Shown here: positions 8,318-18,587 of the stretch, piece by piece | How positions within the stretch are numbered: the stretch's first letter is position 1 | Layout of the letters: the number at the start of each line of letters is the position of its first letter | Source of the DNA: Flavobacterium succinicans | GTDB taxonomy: Bacteria; Bacteroidota; Bacteroidia; Flavobacteriales; Flavobacteriaceae | Reading direction: 5' to 3' | DNA length: 64,000 nucleotides | Assembly: GCF_001662485.1 (NCBI RefSeq) | Contig: NZ_JMTM01000017.1 | Span: forward strand, 615,273-679,272 | Translations under genes and position numbers: made by a program | Notes under the pieces: generated by a model | Databases searched by the model: none | Seen by the model: only the letters and a program-made list of their open reading frames with translations | What the model was told of the DNA's origin: nothing

Positions 8318-8956
8318 TTAAGTTCTTACTATCGGCATATTTAATTCTTCACCAGCGCAGTCAACAAATTCATCATCCTTAAGTGCTTTCAGTCCAATTT
8401 CTATTCTTGCTTTGTTGGTTGCTTCTTTGGTTTGAAGGCATGGTTTACCAAAAGCTGATCCGTAAAATACTCTTCTGTTTTTTTTATTCTTGCTAATTGT
8501 CCAATAATATTTATCCAAAACTGCGGCAAAAAAATCAGGTTTGAAGTTGCCTTTTTTAACTTCATTTAGAAATAAATCAAAATAGATTTGCTCATTAACT
8601 AATCTATGTGGATTGTGAAGTAATATTGCTCCAAATGAACCTTGAACACATTCATAGTTGAAATTTTTTTCACCCAACAATGTTTTGTTTGGAAAACCAT
8701 TGGCTTTTACAAATGCTACTACTTTTTTAAAATTTAGAGTATCAATGTTTTGTATGAATTTTGATTTATCTTTAAATCCTTCGGACAATCTAATACCTTG
8801 ATCTAAACCATACATTTGGCATAATTCAAAGGCTAAACTATCTTGTTTGGATTGAATATTCTTGCTAGAATTATAGTTTTGAATTTTTGAATTTGAACAG
8901 CTTAATAGAATTGATATATAGAGTATTGATGAAATGAAGTAAAAATGTTTTTTCAT
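8318..8956 (-). CDS. Lipoprotein resembling DUF6624
   Basis: 212 residues with a lipoprotein signal (MKKHFYFISSILYISILLSC). The mature part has DQGIR, the segment NGFPNKTLLGEKNF, a conserved-looking HNPHR, and VFYGSAFG, an arrangement like DUF6624 proteins. Function unknown; probably anchored in a periplasm-facing membrane. It stands alone and converges with the META gene. Confidence 0.7.
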   Translation of the reverse strand: MKKHFYFISSILYISILLSCSNSKIQNYNSSKNIQSKQDSLAFELCQMYGLDQGIRLSEGFKDKSKFIQNIDTLNFKKVVAFVKANGFPNKTLLGEKNFNYECVQGSFGAILLHNPHRLVNEQIYFDLFLNEVKKGNFKPDFFAAVLDKYYWTISKNKKNRRVFYGSAFGKPCLQTKEATNKARIEIGLKALKDDEFVDCAGEELNMPIVRT

Positions 8957-9400
8957 TTTTTAAATTTATAAAAAGGGATGAGTAATTTTATTTCTAATGG
9001 TTTGTAAAGCGAATTTTCGCTGGTTTTCATATTTAGATTCGTTAAATCCACTTTTTCTGTGTTCCACTTTCAAAATGAGCACAAGTAACAGATTTTCTAT
9101 TCCTTTAAAGCTGTAAATCTAAGAAAAATCATCTATTTTATTGCTTTTAACTAAAAATTAATAAACGTTAGACGAGCAACAGCATCAAAATGCTGTACTT
9201 TTAATTTGCCAATAAAAATGCTTATTGCTGCTCTTTAGCCCCGGCAGTAGCGGCATCCTTTTTCTTTTTTCTTTAAAAAGAAAAAGATATAGCGGATGAC
9301 GGGACGTTGCTGGCTAAAAAGCCTATTTTTTCTGCTCCAAAACTAGGAGTTAAGTTTTTATTGAAAGTATTGTGATTCCTAATCCTATTTGTTGTTTGCG
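8957..9400. other. 444-bp non-coding region with structured element
   Basis: No supported ORF. It contains a small hairpin (ACAGCAT/ATGCTGT, 9179-9196) and the larger folded element at 9234-9318 described separately. The rest is AT-rich and featureless to me. Confidence 0.6.
9234..9318. repeat. Structured intergenic element (nested inverted repeat)
   Basis: An outer 7-bp stem (TTTAGCC 9234-9240 with GGCTAAA 9312-9318) encloses a stem of about 8 bp with one mismatch (CGGCATCC against GGATGACG) and a perfect 12-bp inner stem (9258-9269 with 9275-9286, CTTTTTCTTTTT/AAAAAGAAAAAG). From memory, similar GCGGCATCC...GATATAGCGG elements recur between genes in Flavobacterium, so this may be a dispersed repeat or a small RNA. 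The right arm GGCT could instead pair with AGCC at 9320-9323, followed by a T-rich run. Confidence 0.55.
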
Positions 9401-10519
9401 ATGAAAAACCAAAACCGTGCTGGATTTTATTTTAAGATTTACGAAGCGCCCTTTCTGTCGCCGTTTGATCGATTGTTCCCTATTTTTAAAGAATTAATTA
9501 CGCATACTTCGGGCGATTTTGACGAGGCGATTGCTTGGTTACGTGAATTGGACAAGGAATATAAATTGACCGATGCCAGTTATACTATAGATGATTTTAT
9601 TGAAGATTTAAAGAAAAAAGGGTACATCCGTGAGGAATTGAAAGACGACGGCACCACTGGAACGGGTATTACAGCCAAAACCGAACGCGCCATCCGTCAG
9701 CAAGCGTTGGATACCATCTTTGGTACTATGAAACGCTCGGGAAATGGTAATCACAAAACGAAACACAGCGGTAACGGCGATGAACATACAGGTGAGTTTC
9801 GAGAGTTTCATTTTGGCGATAGTTTGGAACGTATTTCGCTGACAGAAAGTTTGCGAAATGCCCAAATTAATAATGGGGTTGCCGATTTTAAACTCACGGA
9901 AAACGATTTGGTGGTTGAGGACACCCAATACAAAGCCCAAATGAGTACGGTTTTGATGATTGATATTAGCCACAGTATGATTTTGTATGGTGAAGACCGC
10001 ATTACGCCTGCCAAAAAAGTAGCGATGGCATTGGCTGAATTGATTACCACTCGCTATCCAAAAGATACTTTGGATATTTTGGTTTTTGGAAATGATGCTT
10101 GGACCATCGCGATTAAGGATTTGCCGTATTTAAAAGTTGGACCTTATCATACTAATACCGTCGCTGGTTTGCAATTGGCCATGGATTTACTCCGAAGAAA
10201 ACGCAACACCAACAAACAAATTTTTATGATTACCGACGGTAAGCCAAGTTGCGTGCGGGAGAAAGATGGCTCGTATTATATGAATAGTAATGGCTTGGAT
10301 CAATACATTGTAGACAAATGCTACACTCAGGCGCAACAAGCTAGAAAATTACATATTCCCATCACCACTTTTATGATAGCTAATGATCCGTATTTGCAAA
10401 AGTTTGTGACCTATTTTACCGAAGCCAATCAAGGAAAAGCCTTTTATACGGGTTTGAAAGGATTGGGTGAAATGATTTTTGAGGATTATGAAGCGAATCG
10501 AAAGAAGAGGATTAAGTAG
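9401..10519 (+). CDS. VWA-domain protein, partner of the AAA ATPase
   Basis: 372 residues. The C-terminal 200 residues form a von Willebrand A domain with the metal-site motif DISHSM (DxSxS), a conserved Thr in NTVAGL and the strand IFMITDGKPS. The N-terminal half has a charged linker with HKTKHSGNGDEHTG. Such VWA proteins work with a MoxR/ChlI-type AAA+ ATPase, as in ChlD/ChlI, to remodel or load metal into partner proteins. The next gene is that ATPase. An upstream TTG is in frame; I chose the ATG at 9401. Confidence 0.85.
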   Translation: MKNQNRAGFYFKIYEAPFLSPFDRLFPIFKELITHTSGDFDEAIAWLRELDKEYKLTDASYTIDDFIEDLKKKGYIREELKDDGTTGTGITAKTERAIRQQALDTIFGTMKRSGNGNHKTKHSGNGDEHTGEFREFHFGDSLERISLTESLRNAQINNGVADFKLTENDLVVEDTQYKAQMSTVLMIDISHSMILYGEDRITPAKKVAMALAELITTRYPKDTLDILVFGNDAWTIAIKDLPYLKVGPYHTNTVAGLQLAMDLLRRKRNTNKQIFMITDGKPSCVREKDGSYYMNSNGLDQYIVDKCYTQAQQARKLHIPITTFMIANDPYLQKFVTYFTEANQGKAFYTGLKGLGEMIFEDYEANRKKRIK

Positions 10520-10531
10520 TTGTCGGGTATC

Positions 10532-10573
10532 AGTTTTCAGTTATGAGTTTTCGGTTATGAGTTTTCAGTTGAA
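10532..10573. repeat. Three 14-bp tandem repeats
   Basis: Units AGTTTTCAGTTATG, AGTTTTCGGTTATG and AGTTTTCAGTTGAA lie head to tail in the 93-bp gap between the VWA and ATPase genes. They form no strong hairpin. Three short units and no spacers rule out CRISPR. Confidence 0.8.
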
Positions 10574-10612
10574 TAAAACACATATAAATTAAGATTTAAT
10601 AAAATATCATCC

Positions 10613-12070
10613 ATGAATGACATAAAAACTTTAGGCGCATTAAAACAATCGGGTTATCAGCCAAGAACGATTAAAGAAGAATTGCGCGATAATTTGAGGA
10701 AGAAATTGCAAGCGGGTATTCCGACTTTTGAAGGGGTGCACGGATTTGAAAATTCGGTGATTCCAGAGTTGGAACGCGCTATTTTATCGAAACACAATAT
10801 CAATTTGTTAGGGCTTCGTGGGCAAGCAAAAACGCGTTTGGCTAGAAAAATGGTCGAATTGTTGGACGAATACATTCCATTTGTGGCGGGTTCTGAGATT
10901 AATGATGATCCTTTCCGCCCCATTTCTCGTTACGCCAAGGATTTGATTGCCGAGTTAGGCGATGCAACGCCCATAGATTGGTTACCTAGAAGTGAGCGTT
11001 TTTATGAAAAATTAGCTACGCCCGATGTTACAGTAGCCGATTTGATTGGGGATGTCGATCCGATCAAGGCGGCGAATCTAAAATTGTCGTATGCGGATGA
11101 TCGTGTGATTCATTTTGGGATGATTCCAAGAGCGAATCGCTGTATTTTTGTCATCAATGAGTTACCCGATTTGCAAGCTCGAATTCAGGTAGCGTTGTTT
11201 AATATTTTGCAAGAAGGCGATATACAAATTCGAGGCTATAAATTACGAATGGCTTTGGATATGCAGTTTGTTTTTACCGCCAATCCAGAAGATTACACCA
11301 ATCGAGGAAGTATCGTTACGCCATTGAAAGACCGTATTGGTTCTCAAATTTTAACCCATTACCCAGAAACTATAGCCATTGCTCGTACCATCACGCAGCA
11401 AGAAGCCAAGTTAGAAAGCAGTCAAACCGATGTAGTGTATGTACCTTCTTTGGCTAAAGATTTGTTGGAACAAATTAGTTTTGAAGCGCGAGATAGCGAT
11501 TTTATTGATCCAAAAAGTGGCGTGAGTGCTAGAATGAGCATCACGGCCTACGAAAATCTGATTAGTACGGCTGAGCGTCGTGCTTTAAAAGCAGGAGAAA
11601 GCACTACAGCAGTGCGTTTGTCTGATTTTATGGGCGTGATTCCTGCCATAACCGGAAAAGTAGAATTGGTTTATGAAGGGGAACAAGAAGGCGCTGCGGT
11701 GGTAGCCCAACATTTGATCAATGACGCGATTCGTACATTTTTCCCGGGCTATTTTCCAAAGATTGAAAAACTGGAAAAACAAGGAGAAAAAACGGCTTAT
11801 ACCGATACTTTAGAATGGTTTTTTGCTGAAAGTGGTTTCGAATTATTGGATGACGCCACGAATGATGAATATCAAACTATTTTGGATAATGTTACACCAT
11901 TAGAAGTCATTATCAAAAAATACCAACCGCAATTGCCCAAGGAGGATTATTATTTTATGAAAGAATTCTTGTTGTGGGGCTTGGCTTCCTATAAAAAACT
12001 GAGTAAAGATCGTTTTTCCGAAGGGTATCAGTTTAAGGATCCGTTTGGGAGTTATATTAGTAAATTATAA
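10613..12070 (+). CDS. MoxR/ChlI-like AAA+ ATPase
   Basis: 485 residues of the magnesium-chelatase-subunit-I-like AAA+ class. The Walker A region is LLGLRGQAKTRLAR (about residues 62-75), which lacks the usual second Gly but keeps GxxKT. Walker B is CIFVINELPDL with N-E rather than D-E, and VFTANPEDYTNRG is sensor 1. The C terminus is a helical lid. It probably forms a hexamer that acts with the VWA protein encoded 93 bp upstream. The substrate is unknown and no chelatase H subunit is nearby. Confidence 0.85.
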   Translation: MNDIKTLGALKQSGYQPRTIKEELRDNLRKKLQAGIPTFEGVHGFENSVIPELERAILSKHNINLLGLRGQAKTRLARKMVELLDEYIPFVAGSEINDDPFRPISRYAKDLIAELGDATPIDWLPRSERFYEKLATPDVTVADLIGDVDPIKAANLKLSYADDRVIHFGMIPRANRCIFVINELPDLQARIQVALFNILQEGDIQIRGYKLRMALDMQFVFTANPEDYTNRGSIVTPLKDRIGSQILTHYPETIAIARTITQQEAKLESSQTDVVYVPSLAKDLLEQISFEARDSDFIDPKSGVSARMSITAYENLISTAERRALKAGESTTAVRLSDFMGVIPAITGKVELVYEGEQEGAAVVAQHLINDAIRTFFPGYFPKIEKLEKQGEKTAYTDTLEWFFAESGFELLDDATNDEYQTILDNVTPLEVIIKKYQPQLPKEDYYFMKEFLLWGLASYKKLSKDRFSEGYQFKDPFGSYISKL

Positions 12071-12072
12071 AT

Positions 12073-12097
12073 AAAAAAAGGGGGGCACTAACCCCCC
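12073..12097 (-). terminator. Terminator after the AsmA-like gene
   Basis: GGGGGG/CCCCCC stem with a 6-nt loop, followed on the minus strand by T7. It lies directly after the AsmA stop codon. Confidence 0.8.
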
Positions 12098-12099
12098 AA

Positions 12100-14529
12100 T
12101 TAATATTTTAGTTTTTCGTTTTTGAAACGGAGTTTAATTTTGAACGGATTTTCGCCTTCCTCAATTGCTTGTAAATGCAGCGTGATGCCTCGATTTCTTT
12201 TTTCTTTGACTATCTTCTTTTTTCTTCTTTTTTTATCTTTTTCAGGATTTCTCAAATGTACATCCACTTCCATATTTGAATCGCCATAAAAACCATAAGT
12301 GCCTTCCAAATCAAAGTCGAGTACCGACGAATTAATTGGGGTTTGATCGAAGTTGGCAAAACCATCTTTAATATCAATGTTTATGTCAAGAGAATCAATA
12401 GTTATGTTATCAAAATTCCGAAAAGGAAAGGCATATTTTCCAATTTTTTTTAAGGGGTCAAAGTGTTTCAATGCACCTTTATTTAATTCAAGATTCAAAT
12501 TTCCGGTTAAGGAACGTTTAACCATATTTAAGTTTTTATCAAAATCGCCATCAAAATAACCCGAAATTGAGACTAGACCGGAAATGGATTCTGGAGTAAG
12601 TGCCTTGGAACCAAAATTATCAAAAGCTTTTAAAAGCTCATCAACATCTACTTTAGTAGCGTCAATTTTTGTGTAAATGTGATTGCTTTTATCTTTATAC
12701 GAAATTGCTCCGTTTAACTTTATTGGACTTTTTCCAAATACTAGTGAAACATTTTTAATGATTGTGCTATCGGCAACTACTTTAATTTGCGCTATTGCTT
12801 TTTGTACTTTAACTTTTTTGTAAATAATGGTATCGGCACTAAAATTGATTGATGCGTTTGATTCATTTAAAATATTGATAATATCTGGAGAAATTGCTGC
12901 AGTTTGTTTTGGAGCGGTCGTAGTTTTTCCGCTTCCAAAATTGAATTCGTTCAAATCAATTGTTTTAGCTTGAATATCCCAATTCATAAAGATTTTTTCT
13001 GGAGAATCATAGTAATAATTTAAAAAATTATCTGAGTTACCTTTTAAGTTTAGTGCGCTTTTTTGCGTGTTCAAAACGATTTGGTTTACCCTTAATTGAT
13101 TGGTAGTAAACGACAAGTCAATGCTACTATTTTGGAATTGTTTATTAAGAGGTATAAGCGTTCCATTTGCATTTTGAACCACTACCGAACCAATAAAAAA
13201 AGGTTTTACCATTTTTAAATCCTCAACATCAGCTTTGAAAGAAAGGTTTAAATTTGCATTTCCACTTTCAAAGGACATTTCTTTATTCACAATCGTTTGA
13301 TTTAATTGTTCCAAATCAAAACTACTAACAAATGAACCTGAAGCAATGGGTTTATCCAAATTCAAAATCATCATATTTTTGGTAACAAAAGGAATATTTT
13401 TAACTTTTCCTCGAAAGTTTTGAAGAACAACCGCAGAATTTTCATCGGATATGTCTTTATTTTTTTGATAATGGTTGTTATAAACGCCTAAAAAGTTACA
13501 ATCAGTTATTTTATAGTCAAAATAACTAAGTTCATTGTTTTTGATTGTCGCCTTCACTAGAATTTTTGGGTCGCCATCTTTGTTAAAGTCTCCAATGATA
13601 TTGCAGCTTACTTTAAATGGATCTTTAAAATCAAAACGGTTTAGAATACGGCTAATGTTATTGGAAAGCAGATTAGACGCAGATTTCCAGCGAATATTTT
13701 TAACAAAAAGCCCAATAGAAAAAATGCTGTTTCCCTTATCTACTCCAAAACTAGTATTAACTTTAAAAACATCCTCTCCAATAGACAAAGCATCAGAATT
13801 GACAGCTATAGCACCATTTGCTTCGGAATATTTAGCTATTAAAGTTCCCTCAATCACTTTGTTTTTAGCAAAACTTCCGTGACGCATGCTGAAAGTCATG
13901 CTTTTTACCAAGGTTTTCAAATCAATATCTGCTTCCCAACCTTGAGCCGTATCGAATTTTTTTAAATGAAGATGATCTACTGTAAAATCAAATCTTTTAT
14001 GTTTGAATTGATTTTCAGAAATAAACGAAACATCTACTAATTTTACTTGATCCAATTCTAATGACAATTTTTTTGAACTTGTAGTTTTGGTTTTAGAATC
14101 ACTTGAAAAAACGGACGTATTAGTATAGCCTTTTGGGTCTATATATAGATGGATTTTAGCATCATGAATAGAGACATTGTCTATTTTTATTTTCTTTAAA
14201 AAAATGTCCCACGGCAAGATTTTGGCGTAAATAGAATTTGCTTTTAGCAAGGTTCTTTTGTGTTTTGCCCACAAACTGTCTTTTATAGTTACATCTTTTA
14301 CGGCAATGGTCATGTGAGGGAACCCATGAAAATAAACCACTTCAAAATCTCCAATTGTTACTTCGCCTTTGATGTTTTTATTGGCAATTTCTCTAACTTC
14401 TTTTAGTAATTGGTCATGATGAGTGTCAATATAAAGCCCTATAATACCATATAGACTAATTAAAAACAAAACGAAGAATAGAAAAAATTTACCTATTTTT
14501 TTTATAATGGATAACCATTTTTTAGTCAT
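12100..14529 (-). CDS. AsmA-like C-terminal domain protein
   Basis: 809 residues. One N-terminal membrane helix (KFFLFFVLFLISLYGIIGLY, about residues 13-32) is followed by an AsmA N-terminal region (IKGEVTIGDFEVVYFHGFP) and a long beta-rich body ending in an AsmA_2-type C-terminal segment rich in DLEGTYGFYGDSNMEVDVHL. These bridge-like periplasmic proteins are thought to move or organise lipids between membranes. The tail KDKKRRKKKIVKEKRNRG is strongly basic. Single-gene unit with its own terminator. Confidence 0.85.
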   Translation of the reverse strand: MTKKWLSIIKKIGKFFLFFVLFLISLYGIIGLYIDTHHDQLLKEVREIANKNIKGEVTIGDFEVVYFHGFPHMTIAVKDVTIKDSLWAKHKRTLLKANSIYAKILPWDIFLKKIKIDNVSIHDAKIHLYIDPKGYTNTSVFSSDSKTKTTSSKKLSLELDQVKLVDVSFISENQFKHKRFDFTVDHLHLKKFDTAQGWEADIDLKTLVKSMTFSMRHGSFAKNKVIEGTLIAKYSEANGAIAVNSDALSIGEDVFKVNTSFGVDKGNSIFSIGLFVKNIRWKSASNLLSNNISRILNRFDFKDPFKVSCNIIGDFNKDGDPKILVKATIKNNELSYFDYKITDCNFLGVYNNHYQKNKDISDENSAVVLQNFRGKVKNIPFVTKNMMILNLDKPIASGSFVSSFDLEQLNQTIVNKEMSFESGNANLNLSFKADVEDLKMVKPFFIGSVVVQNANGTLIPLNKQFQNSSIDLSFTTNQLRVNQIVLNTQKSALNLKGNSDNFLNYYYDSPEKIFMNWDIQAKTIDLNEFNFGSGKTTTAPKQTAAISPDIINILNESNASINFSADTIIYKKVKVQKAIAQIKVVADSTIIKNVSLVFGKSPIKLNGAISYKDKSNHIYTKIDATKVDVDELLKAFDNFGSKALTPESISGLVSISGYFDGDFDKNLNMVKRSLTGNLNLELNKGALKHFDPLKKIGKYAFPFRNFDNITIDSLDINIDIKDGFANFDQTPINSSVLDFDLEGTYGFYGDSNMEVDVHLRNPEKDKKRRKKKIVKEKRNRGITLHLQAIEEGENPFKIKLRFKNEKLKY

Positions 14530-14654
14530 AAATGAAAAGGTTTAGTCGTTAGAAGTAATTCATTTTTAACCAAATATAGACAATTAAAGTAGTTTTCCAA
14601 GAAATGCTTAAGTCAATGCCTTTGTTCGTGAATACCAATCCGTAGTAGAATTTG

Positions 14655-14662
14655 TATTTTTG
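14655..14662 (+). promoter_or_regulatory. -7 box before the EamA gene
   Basis: TATTTTTG, 18 bp before the ATG at 14681. It overlaps a possible TTG start at 14660, which supports the later start. Confidence 0.5.
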
Positions 14663-14680
14663 GACAATAAACTCATATTT

Positions 14681-15541
14681 ATGCTCTTTTTAATTCTAAG
14701 TATTGTTTGCAGTGTTACTGTGGGCGTACTTTTCAAGTGGTTCAGAAACCTTGAAGCGTTCAATAGTAAAGTCATCATCGCGTCCAATTATGGGATTGCC
14801 TTGTTGTTGTGTTACTTTTGTTTTTCGCCACAATTTAGTACGCTGGCTGAACAAGCACCGTGGCCTTTGTATTTCGCTCTCGGATTCTTGCTGCCGAGTG
14901 TTTTTCTATTGCTTTCGCAATCCATTCAGTATATAGGTATTGTCAAAACCGATGCAGCGCAGCGCTTATCGTTGTTCATTCCGCTGCTAGCTTCTTGGTT
15001 GCTTTTTGGGGAGCAATTCAGTATACTTAAAGTATTGGCTTTTGGTCTCGGATTTCCAGCCTTGCTGCTTATTTTATCTAAGCCTACCGCGAATAGCAAT
15101 TCCAATTGGGGCTATTCTGCTTTGGTACTTTTAGGTTTTGGAATCATCGATATTTTGTTCAAACAAATCGCCTTGCAAACCCAACTGCCTTTTACCACCT
15201 CGCTTTTGGTTATTTTTGCGTTGGCATTGGTGATAATGAGTGGAGTAGTGGGCTATGAAATTTTAATCCAACATCAAAAAATAGCTGGTATCAATGCTCT
15301 TTGGGGAGTCGCTGTAGGTGTTTTCAATTTTGGAAACATCTATTTTTACCTCAAGGCGCACCAAGCTTTTTCTGAAAATCCGTCCACTGTTTTTGCAGGA
15401 ATGAATATGGGAGTCATTGTTTTAGGAAGCCTCATTGGCGTGTTGATTTTTAAAGAAAAACTTACCCTGAAGAACTATTTGGGCCTATTTTTGGCGTTAT
15501 TAGCCATTGTCCTCCTCACGTATGCACAATTGAATGCATGA
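14681..15541 (+). CDS. EamA/DMT-family transporter
   Basis: 286 residues with about ten hydrophobic helices arranged as two EamA repeats; the second ends GMNMGVIVLGSLIGVLIFKEKLTLKNYLGL, a typical EamA closing motif (split here for readability: GVLIFKEKLT). Substrate unknown. An in-frame TTG at 14660 would add seven residues but overlaps the promoter box. A strong terminator follows at 15623. Confidence 0.88.
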   Translation: MLFLILSIVCSVTVGVLFKWFRNLEAFNSKVIIASNYGIALLLCYFCFSPQFSTLAEQAPWPLYFALGFLLPSVFLLLSQSIQYIGIVKTDAAQRLSLFIPLLASWLLFGEQFSILKVLAFGLGFPALLLILSKPTANSNSNWGYSALVLLGFGIIDILFKQIALQTQLPFTTSLLVIFALALVIMSGVVGYEILIQHQKIAGINALWGVAVGVFNFGNIYFYLKAHQAFSENPSTVFAGMNMGVIVLGSLIGVLIFKEKLTLKNYLGLFLALLAIVLLTYAQLNA

Positions 15542-15851
15542 TATTTTCTAGGAGCACTACCTTTCGCACCACAAGAATCGTCACGCTTTCCGCTACAATA
15601 TGCACATATCATTTTAAACCAAAAAACTACAAAACAACCGAACAGTTGCTTTGTAGTTTTTTTTTTTTTTACCTTTTGAAAAGGCAACTATTCTAACGAT
15701 ATTTATAGTGAAACCATGAGACTTTTATTGCGTTTGCGGAGGACAAGAAGATTGAAAATGGCTTAAAATCACAGACGTTCACACAGTACACTTCAATTGA
15801 TGAAGTATGTGGTCCTATTTGGTACAAAATAATTTGATTTAACGGGTTTAC
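15542..15851. other. 310-bp non-coding stretch
   Basis: It holds the terminator at 15623-15672. The remainder has only short open frames with no family resemblance that I can see. Confidence 0.5.
15623..15672 (+). terminator. Terminator of the EamA gene
   Basis: Stem AAAACTACAAA/TTTGTAGTTTT extended by CAAC/GTTG after one mismatch, loop CGAACA, then a run of 16 T. Textbook shape, 80 bp past the stop. Confidence 0.88.
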
Positions 15852-15995
15852 CTACTTAGAGAGTGCTCTTGTAGTAACATAATAGCGATATCCTATAATT
15901 GCCATCTGCCATTTTTTAGCTTTGGTGATGTCTAATTTTTGTTTGGTAAAGCTTGGTAAAATCATTTTGTTGATTTGAGCAATAATTTTGAACAT
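15852..15995 (-). CDS. Small conserved-looking basic protein (47 aa)
   Basis: A 47-codon ORF starting MFKIIAQINKMILPSFTKQK and ending GYRYYVTTRALSK. From memory, very similar small proteins (core LPSxxKxxLDxxKAxKxQxAIIGxRxxVTxRAL) are common in Flavobacteriaceae and are sometimes labelled SsrA-binding protein, although they are far too short to be SmpB. A TATCTTTG box lies 16 bp upstream (16012-16019 minus). Function unknown. Confidence 0.65.
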   Translation of the reverse strand: MFKIIAQINKMILPSFTKQKLDITKAKKWQMAIIGYRYYVTTRALSK

Positions 15996-16455
15996 CTTAT
16001 CTTTTTTTTTTCAAAGATATAAAAGAGAGTTTTAAAATTGAATGCTAGCTTTCAAAATAAACTGCTATTTTGTTTAATTGGTAGTCGTATAACTCCTTTT
16101 AGTTTTTCCTTCGGCAGATGTTTTAAATTAGGCTAAGGTGTTTTCTTTGGTTCGGATTATTTTCTTGTAAATTTTTATAGCGTTCTAAATATAAAATTAT
16201 CGTTAATTATTTGGTAGCTAACTCTTTTCTATAAACTATTGAAGATGAATAATTTATTTGTTTTTTAGTAAAACTTGATGAAAATGCAAAAAAAAACTAT
16301 TTTATTGCTTTTTGTTGAAAATTAATGATTTTTTTTTGCTAAAAGCAAAACTTATCAACGAAAACGTTTGAATTTCGGCTCTTTTATTAAAAATATAATA
16401 AGATATTATTAAAACTAGTCTTTGTTTAGTAAATTTACATATTAATACTTAAAAA
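15996..16455. other. 460-bp non-coding region upstream of pfkA
   Basis: AT-rich and without a supported ORF. It carries the minus-strand TATCTTTG box of the small gene at 16012-16019 and, 87 bp before pfkA, a GAAAACGTTT site (16360-16369) resembling a LacI-type half-palindrome. Confidence 0.55.
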
Positions 16456-17442
16456 ATGTCAAAAACAATAAAAAAAATAGGAGTACTTACCTCAGGAGGA
16501 GACTCTCCTGGTATGAATGCAGCTATACGTTCTGTTGTTCGTACCTGTGCTTTTCACAATATAGAATGTGTTGGGATTTACAGAGGTTATCAAGGGATGA
16601 TTGAAGGAGATTTCAAAGAATTAGGTCCTAGAAGTGTCAATAATATTATTAATAAAGGTGGAACTTTTTTAAAATCTGCTCGTTCTCAAGAGTTTAGAAC
16701 ACCTGAAGGTCGTAAAAAAGCACATGATAACTTAGTGAAGGAAGGTGTTGAGGCCTTGGTTGTTATTGGTGGTGATGGTTCTTTTACAGGAGGGTTGCTG
16801 TTTAATGCAGAATTTGGTTTTCCAGTAATTGGTATCCCAGGAACTATCGATAATGATATATATGGTACAAGCCATACTTTAGGTTACGATACTGCATTGA
16901 ATACAGTTGTTGAAGTAATTGATAAAATTAGAGATACAGCCAGTTCTCATAATCGATTGTTTTTAGTCGAAGTTATGGGAAGAGATGCAGGGCATATTGC
17001 TTTGAATGCTGGTATTGGTGCAGGTGCTGAAGAAATTTTAATTCCAGAAGAGGACTTAGGATTAGAAAGATTAATGGATTCGCTAAAAAGAAGTAAATCT
17101 ACTGGTAAAACTTCAAGTATTGTGGTTATTGCCGAGGGCGACAAAACCGGAAAGAATGTATTTGAATTGAAAGATTATGTAGAGTCCAACTTTCCAGAAT
17201 ATGACGTTCGTGTTTCTGTATTAGGTCACATGCAACGTGGAGGTTCACCTTCTTGTTTTGATCGAGTTTTAGCTAGTCGATTAGGTGTTAAAGCCGTTGA
17301 AAGTATTTTGGAAGGAAAATCAAATTATATGGTTGGCTTGTTAAATGATAAAATTGCATTAACTCCACTCGAACAAGCAATTAAAGGACATACAGAAATT
17401 GATAGAGAATTACTTCGTGTTTCTGATATTATGTCTATTTAA
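16456..17442 (+). CDS. pfkA: ATP-dependent 6-phosphofructokinase
   Basis: 328 residues, full length for bacterial PfkA. It phosphorylates fructose 6-phosphate to fructose 1,6-bisphosphate with ATP. Visible motifs: GGDSPGMNAAIR (ATP site, residues 11-22), GGDGSFTGG (about 103-111; the Gly after GGDGS is absent, as in ATP-type enzymes), and PGTIDND (about 126-132) with the catalytic Asp. It is followed 47 bp later by gapA, probably in one operon. Confidence 0.96.
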   Translation: MSKTIKKIGVLTSGGDSPGMNAAIRSVVRTCAFHNIECVGIYRGYQGMIEGDFKELGPRSVNNIINKGGTFLKSARSQEFRTPEGRKKAHDNLVKEGVEALVVIGGDGSFTGGLLFNAEFGFPVIGIPGTIDNDIYGTSHTLGYDTALNTVVEVIDKIRDTASSHNRLFLVEVMGRDAGHIALNAGIGAGAEEILIPEEDLGLERLMDSLKRSKSTGKTSSIVVIAEGDKTGKNVFELKDYVESNFPEYDVRVSVLGHMQRGGSPSCFDRVLASRLGVKAVESILEGKSNYMVGLLNDKIALTPLEQAIKGHTEIDRELLRVSDIMSI

Positions 17443-17474
17443 ACTTTAAAAGAAAAAAATAAAATAAAAAATAA

Positions 17475-18494
<1,020 letters not shown>

Positions 18495-18508
18495 AAACTA
18501 AAAGTTTA

Positions 18509-18543
18509 AGATTCCAAAAGTTTCGGCTTTTGGAATCTTTTTG
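18509..18543 (+). terminator. Terminator of pfkA-gapA
   Basis: Perfect 12-bp stem AGATTCCAAAAG/CTTTTGGAATCT with loop TTTCGG and a T-run. Confidence 0.9.
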
Positions 18544-18587
18544 TATATACAAATAATGCACACAAGAAGTTTTATGCATTTCTTGTG

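Noticed and set aside
10532..10573. CRISPR-like repeats
   Set aside because: The units are head to tail without spacers, only 14 bp and three copies, and no cas gene is near.
13535..13882. 115-codon plus-strand ORF
   Set aside because: Antisense shadow within the AsmA-like gene.
15475..15687. Cys-containing minus-strand ORF (CAYCSGKRDDSCG)
   Set aside because: It overlaps the end of the EamA gene and its terminator, and I see no family match.
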